DNA of 64,000 nt from Kryptolebias marmoratus (Eukaryota > Chordata > Actinopteri > Cyprinodontiformes > Rivulidae): NCBI RefSeq assembly GCF_001649575.2, contig NC_051438.1, positions 9,666,953 through 9,730,952 of the forward strand, read 5' to 3'. How positions within the stretch are numbered: the stretch's first letter is position 1; every line of letters starts with the position of its first letter. Made by a program: the position numbers and the translations under genes. Shown here piece after piece: positions 56,355 to 64,000 of the stretch. The notes beneath the pieces were generated by a model that worked only from the letters and a program-made list of their open reading frames with translations, was not told the origin of the DNA and did no database searches.

Positions 56355-58800
56355 CACACCTGGTCATGTGTCAGTGGGGAGATGGACAGGAAGTGGGATG
56401 AAAATGAATGGCTTCCTGGAGCTGGAGAGGGGGAAACAGGTTGCCAAGTAAAGGATAGCAAACCACGAAAGAAAAAAGACATATTTGGAGCATTTTCAAG
56501 TGTGCTTCTGAGTAAAAGTTAGACGTCAGTAATGTCTCACCCACTGTGGACTGTATTTCCTTGAACTGCCTCAGTTCGCTCGTCCAGCCAAGATCAGAGT
56601 AGATAGCTGCCATATTATATAAGCTCCAGTCTCAAATATTACTCGGGTATTCTTGCATGCTATTTTATAAACCTTTATCCGGCTGTCGGTTTCCCATTAC
56701 GAGGTATTTGCGCTGAGTTCTGTGTTCGTCTACAAGCAGCTTACATGTGGGATATATTTTTATACACGTGAATTTAGTAGGAGCGGTTCCCAATTTGTAA
56801 CATCGCCCGAAAAAAATGAAAAAAATTAAGAAACTGAACTAAGCCTGAATTAGAAGGAGATTCCTTAACTGTCTTATTAAACAGATAATATGTTGTATGA
56901 CGACAGCATAACAAAACTGAAACTAAGTTATGGCTTTTGGTTTTGCTGAGACACCCCAAGAACATCAGGGGCCCCGATCTGGACACCCCTTTGAAAACTT
57001 TTTGAAGGCGCCCCTGATCCAGGAGTCATTTGCGTTGAGAATTTTTTAATAATTCCACCAAAGTAATCATGTCAATCAGGATTGACAAAGGTGTAAAAGT
57101 TTAAACACCAGCATTCACGTGAACTGCGATCGGAGCAGCGATCCACTCGAAGCTCATTGGTCCCGTCGAACGTAGATTCTGTTTCGCCAGTCTAAGAAGG
57201 AGTGTGGGTACGGTTTTAATCACTCATAGCATTTATGCAGAAACTGCACTTAAAAACGGCGAATTTATTCCTTCAAAGGTGAGGTGCGAGTAAAAGAAAG
57301 AGGTCGAGGATGTGTCAGAGCTCGGAGCGCCGTACGACACGTGAAATCCACGCATAAACCAGCTTCCCTGGTGCACTGTGGCAGAAAACCCCGAGCGCTT
57401 TGAAACGTTTAAATCCTCTGTCACTTCTGCTCGTTCTGTTTCACTCCTGCCTTTCTCCCCCGTCTTTGGGATTTTCATTCTGACCCCGGACGAGGACGGA
57501 GGTCCTCGTCTCAAATGGTAATAAGTTCTGCGCGCACGCACACGCAGCAGCCGTCACAAATTGATTACCACGTCAGGCTGCCTCCAAGCACTCCCGCTTT
57601 CCTTCCCAGCCTCACTTCTCGACTCCTGTGATTTTGGTTATTTTTTCCTGTTTTGAGGCCGACTCCACGTCCGGTCTGACAGTCGTTAAACAGCACCCCT
57701 GGTTGCAACCCAAACAGGCCCACCTTTAAAACCCTTTCCTCACATGTTCCGTCACTCCTCCAGTCTCAGGCCCCCTCAACCTCCCACCACTCGAAACCAG
57801 CTTCTCCTTCACCTCTTTTAACCTCAACCACTCATTTCCTTTTATTCTCCTTCTAATTATACCATTACATTACCATTTCTATTCTCTCATTTGCATTTTT
57901 TTGCTCTGCCTGCCTCTTATTCTTTCCATCTCTAATTCTCCCTTTCTCCCCCCTCCCTCTCCCTCTCTCTCCTCCTGTATCACCCATCTTCTTAGCCACT
58001 GAATTTGTTCCACCTTTTTTGCGGCACATAAACAGACAGCGCCCTTGGGGACGGGCTGGAGAGCTCTGCTTTTGTTTGTGTGCACCTCTAACTAACTCTC
58101 CATCTGCAGGGAGCCGAGCCAAGCCCAGCAGTGCACGACAGATAGCTGGCACCATCCCAGACTCTTCTCTGCTTGGCCCCGTATCATCATCCCCCCGCCT
58201 CTCAGCCTCTCCTCCTCCTTCCAGGCTCCACGGTCTCCCCACAGAGGTGGTTGTCAGTTGCCCTCAGGCAGCCAGTCAAGCACCGTAGTAGACGTGCGAC
58301 CCCTTCAATTCCTTCGCCTCAAAGCATTACGCCGAACCCTGCCCCCTGCTTTTTCATGGATACTCCCAGTAATGTACTGTGGACGGCCCCCGCCATCTTC
58401 CCTCAAACGGCCTCCCCGGTCAGCCATGAGATCGCCTCCAATGTGAGCCCGGCAAATAACCTATAGCACATTTTCTGCATTAAGTCACATCAAAGAGCCT
58501 TCAAAGAGTGAGGAACTCAAGCATGAGACCTGGTTACCAAAAGAAAAAAAAAACTGTTTCAATCGTGTAATTGCCCAGGGCTCGGGCTTAAACCTTTGAA
58601 AAAGGTGTAATGTCATATGTTGTTTTTCTTTGCTTTCACTGGCAAGAAATTTCACGTCGTCATAAAGAGTCTGCGGGGAATACATCGGAAAATACGGATG
58701 ACACAGAAGAACCTTTGTGTGCCTCGTTCTTAGGGAGAGACGATTTCATGTCAAGAGTGAGCAAAGCAAGATATTTTTTTTTCTTTCTCCTCACCCCCCC
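56355..58800. other. Intronic sequence before the polyQ exon, no gene seen
   Basis: 57840-57980 is a long pyrimidine-rich stretch (TCTCC-type). 56930-57030 has CAAGAACATCAGGGGCCCC and GGACACCCCT words that recall a dispersed repeat. No exon was recognised. Confidence 0.4.
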
Positions 58801-58806
58801 ACTTAC

Positions 58807-59060
58807 CGTTGTCCGGCTCGGACTTCCTGTCATGCTCGGTGTCAGTCAGAGAAAGGGCAGAGTTGGCGCGGCTTGTGAGACACGAGCTCTGCTCCGACTT
58901 CAGGCCGCGCATCCACATGTGCTGCAGGCCGTGGGCGGGAGAGGGGTCCACCTCCAGCTCCGTGTCGACGTCGGAGCCCACGCCGAGGGAATAGCCGCGA
59001 CTGTGACCGTGGGCGGCCGGCCCAGTGCACAGCACCTCTTCGTCCTCTTCTTGATGCTGG

Positions 59061-59092
<32 letters not shown>

Positions 59093-59145
59093 ATGGACGT
59101 GGTAGTCTGGGCTCCTTAGCTGCCCGCTCTTACAGAAGTCTAAAT
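58807..59145 (-). CDS. tenm1: Teneurin-1-like internal coding exon, N-terminal cytoplasmic region
   Basis: This is a 339-base exon read on the minus strand, phase 1 at both ends. The acceptor has a pyrimidine-rich tract ending CCTTTAG at 59146. The donor is ACG|GTAAGT, starting at 58806. The peptide starts near LDFCKSG and carries HVHQ followed by a glutamine/histidine tract (59051-59095) and an acidic EEDEE patch. It then has [27 protein letters not shown] and [18 protein letters not shown]. The last three stretches closely follow the teneurin intracellular (Ten_N) region, and teneurin-1 fits better than teneurins 2-4 (GSDVDTE, KSE-SSCL, SALSLTD). Teneurins are single-pass type II membrane proteins. 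They act in neuronal adhesion and bind latrophilins through their extracellular part; this exon lies on the cytosolic side. The paralogue call rests on remembered family sequence. A second AG six bases further in (exon start 59139) would keep the frame and cannot be excluded. Confidence 0.9.
59051..59095 (-). repeat. CAG repeat in coding sequence, encoding H-Q10-H-Q-H-Q
   Basis: On the minus strand the tenm1 frame reads CAT, ten uninterrupted CAG codons, CAC, CAG, CAT, CAA. It lies inside the coding exon between the HV and EEDEE residues. Mammalian teneurin-1 has no such tract here as I recall it. The uninterrupted CAG run makes length variation between individuals likely. Confidence 0.95.
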
Positions 59146-59224
59146 CTAAAGGAAGGAGAGAGACATGCAGAGTGAGAAGGCCTTTACGTCAGAGTCGTAA
59201 CGCCTCTGACACCCTTCGGGTTCG

Positions 59225-60167
59225 TACGATCGCAATTCCGAAAAAGTTGGGAGATGGTGTAAAATGTAAATAAAAAACAGGATGAATTTTAAATCACAAG
59301 TCCATGTTTTATTCACAGTGGAACATAGCAAACATCAAAAGCTGAAACAAAGAAATTGTGCAATTTCTTTGTAAAAAAAAAAAAAAAAATCCCTGAAAAA
59401 TACATCTGGATAAGAGCGTATGTTCGAACACCCGTACATACTTTTCTACATTGATGGTACAATTCCAGATGTGTCAGAGGCACTAATACACCCCCATACC
59501 ATCAGAGAGGCAGGCTTTTGAACTGTGCACTGATAACATGACAGGTGGTCTTTTTTTTTTTAGCTTTGGCCCAGAGATGGTGGCGCTTCTGGGTGCTGTT
59601 CAAATGTTTGTTTTTTGTTTGCATGATAGAGCTTTAACCAGTATTTGTGGACGGGTCAGTGAACTGTGTTTACAGGCAATGATCTGTGGAAGTGTTCCTG
59701 ACGCCATGCAGTGATGTCCAGAACAGAATCAGACCCGTTTTAAATGCAGTAGATCCAGGAATGATTTTCAGCTTTTTGTCCTTTGAGCTCAGAGATTTCT
59801 CCAGATTCTTTAAACCTTTAAAAATTATGAACCATAGATGATGGAAAATCCAAAGTCATTCCTACTTTCCATTGAGGAACATTATTCTGAAAGTGTTCCA
59901 CTAATTTTAGATGCTTTTTTACTTTTTTTTTGCAGACTAGTGAACCTCTGCCCATCTTCTGCCTCTCCTAAACAATCTTTTTATATCCAGTCCTCTTACT
60001 GACTTAATTCATAATTAATTTGGTACAATTTCTCAACTTAAACCTTTGATCTGTTTACTATCTTTCATTGTAAATGAAACAAAAGTACATGAGATTTGTA
60101 AATCATTGCATCGTGTTTCTATTTACATTTTACACAACCTCCCAACGTTTTCAGAACCGGGGTTATA
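59225..60167. mobile_element. TIR DNA transposon (non-autonomous), about 0.94 kb
   Basis: The left end (AATTCCGAAAAAGTTGGGAG, TGTAAAATGTAAATAAAAAACAG, then ATGTTTTATTCACAGTGGAAC) is repeated in inverted form at the right end. There it reads CCTCCCAACGTTTTCAGAACC, with CATTTTACAC, TTTACAAATCTCATG and CATTTACAATGAAAG on the other strand. The imperfect inverted repeats run for roughly 150 bases. The interior (AGCTTTGGCCCAGAGATGGTGGCGCTTCTGG, TGCATGATAGAGCTTTAACC) is also familiar from fish genomes. TA at both outer ends suggests a TA target. No transposase ORF. Superfamily not certain. Confidence 0.8.
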
Positions 60168-60169
60168 TT

Positions 60170-61180
60170 TCATATCAAAACCATGACCAGGTGTTTGTTA
60201 GAGACAGGGATTCACGAGCTAACCGCTAAACACCTCCTTAAATCATATCAACACGTGATGTTATTCGAGCGAGCATTTATTAAAAGTTCTTTGTTTTTTG
60301 TTTTTTTTTCCAGCAGAAACCCAAATGAAAATGCCACCCTCGATTTTTCTTAACCATTTGCAAGGCGAAGCTACATCCTCCTCCGGCCGCTGATGTGTCT
60401 TATTGAGCTTGAGATGTATCGAACCGCTGCTCAAACAGAGCCCTGATCTCATCTATATTCTCCTTGGTGGGGTGAAGAGATCAGATAAAGATCAAACCTT
60501 ATTAATATTGACTCAGACTGAGGGAAAAATTGAGCCTCATACACTTTCAGGTATTAGAACGCCCTCCAATCCCAAGCATCAACCTGTTATCTGAGAACAT
60601 CAGATATACTGTGTTAGTCCTCTGGTTACACTTCAATTCGATTCAATTCAATTGAGCCTTGCCTTTTTTTTTTTTTTTTTTTACTCCTGTAGAGGCAGTT
60701 GAGTAAATTTTCGTCCTCTCACTCCCTCGGTTTTTCTGTTTGGAATGTATAAGTGGAGCTGATGGAGCTGATGTAATTTTGAGGAAAGCAATGCCTAAAT
60801 TGAAATCTATACAGGTATAGTAGCTTTATGGGCACAAGTGAGAACTCGGGAAAGAAGGACTTCCTGTGATTCTCACTTAGTGCAGTTAATATGTGTGTTA
60901 GGTCAGGCCCTCGGAACATGAACAGCAGTGTTTCAATAAAGGCTACAGTCCTGCTGACCACTCCATTGACCAGCGATGTGTCCTGCTGTGCGTGTTTGAT
61001 GGGGTCGAGACCAACTGTAGCTCACATACTGTTCTGCTGGTATTAAACTGACCTAAGATTGGTCGCCACTGCACACCACTGTAAAGCTCAAATTGGCTGC
61101 AAGAGGGCACTTCGGGAGCAAATAAGCTATTTCCCAGCAGCAACAAACAAGAGTGGGCCGCGAGCTGCGAGAGCCCCGTC

Positions 61181-61184
<4 letters not shown>
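60170..61184. other. Intronic sequence, no gene seen
   Basis: Contains a poly-T at 60665-60682. Unique sequence otherwise. Confidence 0.4.

Positions 61185-61211
<27 letters not shown>
61185..61211 (-). repeat. Poly-T tract, 27 bases (poly-A on tenm1 sense strand)
   Basis: Uninterrupted T run. No retrotransposon body is recognisable on either side. Confidence 0.95.
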
Positions 61212-61284
61212 GGAGCGAAGCATATTTATAACGTAGGAAGATTTTTAGAGGGTGATTAGAGGGGGGTGGGAGGGTGGGAGTCAT

Positions 61285-61700
61285 TCGTTTAAATAACTAC
61301 CTGTTTTATGCTATTACTGCGAGCTGCTCCTGGCACTTTCAGCAGAAAGCTATTTATACATTGGACTGCTTTCACTGAGTGTCGCAAGTATTTGTTTAAA
61401 GTAATTGCCGAGGCAATTCAGTCCATAATTTCACTGTTTTGCAGCCTGAATGTAAAGTGAAAAAGACAGATGTCCTGCACTTAAGACGATCTCGAGATCC
61501 ATCTTCAGAGATAGCATTTCACTGTTTGGTACACTAATGTATTCTTAATTAGGGCTTAAATTTGATTAGCTCTCTGAACAGTGCCTTCAACTGTACAAAT
61601 GCCAGAATCCATAAATAAGGAGCTTGTAATTGCCGAGCAAATAAGCTTAAGTTAGAAAGGGCGGCCATAGCGTGCACTCTGCAAGTCCGTGCACGCTCTA
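61285..61700. promoter_or_regulatory. Candidate conserved non-coding block
   Basis: Unique, complex sequence over about 400 bases: TTTATGCTATTACTGCGAGC, AAAGTAATTGCCGAGGCAATTC (with GCCGAGGC), TAATGTATTCTTAATTAGGGC, TTTGATTAGCTC, CCATAAATAAGGAGC and TGTAATTGCCGAGC. The word TAATTGCCGAG occurs twice (61400 and 61628 regions). Judged enhancer-like by composition. Confidence 0.35.
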
Positions 61701-61704
61701 ACCT

Positions 61705-62095
61705 CCCAAGAGCGCACTCAAAGACGACAACGACGAATTTGGGTTGAAAGTCTATCATTTGAAACTCGAAAGACTTAAAAAGAAACATGGATTGTAAATA
61801 ACAAAGGGCTGGGAAGCCTGTAATATCACTCGCTGGTTTTGAGGACTTTTGATTTAAAAGCTTGAGTTTTGCACTTGTGTTGTTGTGGTTTCTGCAGTTG
61901 CACCCTAAAGCTGACAACGCCTTGCTTTATTTCACTTTAAATCACGCCCTGACCTACAAAATGATATTTATGCCGTGTTGAGGACTACAGAGAACATAAA
62001 CTCCCAAGGAAAAAAAAGAGTAAACTTGTCTTCGAACCCCCAGCTTCCACCTCCTGCCCATTAGAAATAAATCAGGTTCAAAGCAACAGATCAGA
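61705..62095. other. Intronic sequence, no gene seen
   Basis: Unique sequence. Nothing recognised. Confidence 0.4.
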
Positions 62096-62099
62096 TTGT

Positions 62100-62285
62100 T
62101 TGGGAGCAGAGTTCTGTGGAAAGGTATGAACAATTAATATCTCACCTGTTGCAGATAGCTCTTTGAACGACCTCGGTTCGGAGAAAGAGAGTTTAATTCT
62201 GATGAACGGCTAGTCCGTGTGGGGTCACGACCAAAGCAGATTGCTGCCTTTTTTCAACAACTCCAATCAGAACTATTTCACAGCC
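62100..62285 (-). repeat. Dispersed repeat family B, well-preserved copy
   Basis: Minus strand reads GGCAGCAATCTGC, GACCCCACACGGACTAGCC, AAACTCTCTTTCTCCGAACCGAGGTCGTTCAAAGAGCTATC, then TGCAACAGGTGAGATATTAATTG and ACCTTTCCACAGAAC. In tenm1 sense orientation it offers CAG|GTGAGA and a downstream TTTCCACAG. Confidence 0.7.
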
Positions 62286-62479
62286 GTTCATGGAAAAAAA
62301 AAAACCCACTGATTTTTAACCCTTTATATTACAGTCAGTGTGACATTACAAGTTTCCTTTTTCACATTAAAGTCTACGGTTATTTCCAAGCACAAACAGC
62401 AGCAGAGTTGTGCTGCAGTTTGGGTCACTGCTGGCAGGAAATTTATCATCTTTCTACCAGAATGATCACATAATATGAA

Positions 62480-62690
62480 ACCGACAGCACTGTTAATGTT
62501 TATGACTGGAGGTGTTTGATTACAACAGTGATCTGTTTTGATCTTAGCCATGTTCCAGTTAGCTATTAGCTCATTATTAGCTCATCAGTCCAGTCAGTCA
62601 ACTCCATCGCTCCAAACTGAGGGCATTTAAAGAGCTATTTCCAACAAGGTAGATATTATAGTTCACAAACTTTCCCTTTTATAGGGTGAT
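62480..62690 (+). repeat. Dispersed repeat family B, copy
   Basis: CTCCAAACTGAGGGCATTTAAAGAGCTATTTCCAACAAGGTAGATATTATAG follows the family core. It is preceded by GTTAGCTATTAGCTC words. Plus orientation, antisense to tenm1, about 0.4 kb from the inverted copy at 62100. Confidence 0.65.
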
Positions 62691-62694
62691 GTTT

Positions 62695-64000
62695 ACCTCA
62701 CAGAAAAACCTGGGAAACAAAGGCAATTAAAACAAAAATATATAGGAGACTGGATGTGTCTTTGTAAACCATTAACAAACTTCCCAAACCAAACTTTTAG
62801 CAAATGAACTAGTTACACAAGGCAGGGTGAGATTCTGACTCCTACCATAGTGTGAAATCTCTACGGTTTCATGGAATTGAAGAGTTAAAGATAAATTAAA
62901 AAAATTTAAAATGTGTTACACGACTTTAAGATGTTAGTAACAAACACAAAACTAGTACTAATACTTTGACTGGTGGTTAAAATATATCACATACTGCTGT
63001 ATTATCATTACAATTTAAAAATATATTTAAATTTTTTTGTGTTTAAACATTTTGAGGCTGATGCACAGACAAACCAAAGGAAAGGAAAGAAACACAAGAA
63101 CGGGAACTGTCATGCTGTCTTTGAAAGCAGCACCATTTGTTAAAACATCCAATAGCTGGCAGATTGATTTTAAAAGCTGGTAGGATTTTTTGATAGATGC
63201 ACACAATGGCGGATGACTGGAACAGAAGTTTAGCATCAATACCAGTTAAATGTAGTTCCTGTATATAAAGTAAAAGTGCATTTCCTAAAAAATAATAGTT
63301 CTTTTCTCTGGTTTTCCTTACTGTAAATTAACACTGAGAGCCTGACAAACCTATGCTAGCTGAATAATTAGTTATTAGTCTCGATAGCGAGCCTGCAGCA
63401 TGTTGATTATTTCCCCGGTAGAAACAGTCGCTCTTGTAGCTCGTGTCGAACGTTTGTTTCGAAAGAGCGTTACCACAAAAAGAGGGTCAAGTGTCTTTTC
63501 TCTGCTAGCCAAGCCATGCTCACAGTGTTGCCACTGAAAGGGAAGTTTTTATTTTTTTTCATTTTAATTTTGAGAATATTGGCCATCATACAGAGCTGAC
63601 TGACAGTTCACTCAATCTGAACAGCAGGAGGACAGGTACACTTTATACTGAGACATGAATGTTGTTTGTCAACTCACTTGGAAAGACGTGAGGGTAAGAT
63701 TCTGACCAGTCCGACTGGTTTGTTCCCTCTACTATAACATGGAACCTGGATTTATAGATTTTCACACTTTTTAAACCCATAATCTAGCTTCAGGGTTTGT
63801 GAATGATCTATACATTTAATGCCTTAAATACTGTACATGCCATAAGACAGCAGCTAAACGGTGCCTTCAGGTTGGATTGGAAACCTATGAGATACAGAAG
63901 GAATCTTTTCAGAAGCTGTGATGTTTTCCTAAACCTAACCAAGCAGATTTCCTTTCTCCCCAAGCAGCCACTAGACACAAACAAAAATGCGCCAAAAACA
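62695..64000. other. AT-rich intronic sequence, no gene seen
   Basis: Nothing recognised to the end of the window; no teneurin start exon. Confidence 0.4.

Larger units (their letters stand above)
7923..58806 (-). other. tenm1: 50.9 kb tenm1 intron between two cytoplasmic-domain exons
   Basis: The intron is bounded on the minus strand by GTAAGT at 58806 and a GCGCAG acceptor at 7923, a standard GT-AG pair with phase 1 on both sides. In mammalian teneurin-1 about 19 residues (an FKFSPVCCDME-type stretch) sit between the two regions encoded here, possibly as a separate phase 1-1 exon. I did not find a convincing counterpart on the minus strand. No other protein gene or structured RNA gene was recognised inside the intron. 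The contents are repeats, microsatellites, assembly gaps and unexplained unique sequence, listed separately. Confidence 0.85.
59146..64000 (-). other. tenm1: Partial tenm1 intron 5' of the polyQ exon
   Basis: This sequence precedes the acceptor at 59146 on the minus strand. A pyrimidine-rich stretch (CTCTCTCCTTCCTTT) sits immediately before the AG. The exon carrying the teneurin start codon should lie upstream but is not seen up to 64000. The interval holds a TIR transposon at its exon-proximal end, a 27-base poly-T, a candidate conserved block and two copies of a dispersed repeat. Confidence 0.75.

Noticed and set aside
57840..57985. Polypyrimidine stretch as a strong splice acceptor
   Set aside because: It is pyrimidine-rich on the plus strand, opposite to tenm1, and no exon follows.
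58610..59119. 169-codon plus-strand open frame with a poly-leucine stretch
   Set aside because: It is the antisense shadow of the tenm1 exon; the leucines come from the complement of the CAG run.

Overview
This is vertebrate genomic DNA, almost certainly from a ray-finned (teleost) fish. It has eukaryotic splice signals, abundant (CA)n/(GT)n tracts, poly-A/poly-T runs, typical fish transposon debris and no dense ORFs. Nearly all of the window is intronic. I do not see a compact operon-like or otherwise undescribed multi-gene system.

The only convincing gene is a teneurin, most like teneurin-1 (tenm1), on the minus strand. Two internal coding exons are recognisable. The 5'-ward exon is 58807-59145. 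It encodes the middle of the N-terminal cytoplasmic (Ten_N) region, including the GSDVDTE and ALSLTDTEH stretches, and carries an H-Q10-H-Q-H-Q tract. The next exon is 7679-7922. It encodes the FTFRPLPPPPPPPHACTC proline-rich block and the NSWVLNSNIPLET junction. Phases match (1-1, then 1-2), so the two can splice directly in frame. Between them lies a 50.9 kb intron (7923-58806). The start-codon exon lies beyond 64000. The transmembrane and extracellular exons lie below position 1.

Intron contents by region. 1-7678: a TAGC-rich minisatellite with a 105-120 bp higher-order period (1190-1880), a V-SINE-like element (2130-2395), a decayed LINE reverse transcriptase piece (6085-6765) and a decayed Tc1/mariner transposase piece (6900-7175). 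7923-58806: two arrays built on a related 16-17 bp motif (15639-16102 and 52276-52470), a 43 bp tandem repeat (13399-13530), a THAP-domain DNA transposon relic with 23 bp perfect inverted ends (20857-21639), hAT-type MITE debris, several copies of unclassified dispersed repeats, many microsatellites, and six N gaps, most abutting poly-G or poly-C. 59146-64000: a 0.94 kb TIR transposon begins only 80 bp from the exon acceptor, followed by more dispersed repeats.

Several complex, non-repetitive blocks rich in TAAT/ATTA-type words (for example 26830-26970, 38270-38710, 49240-49470, 61285-61700) resemble conserved non-coding elements. Such elements are common in large introns of neuronal developmental genes, but conservation cannot be seen from one sequence. 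Two of these blocks contain perfect 12 bp inverted repeats (38290-38354 and 56067-56121).
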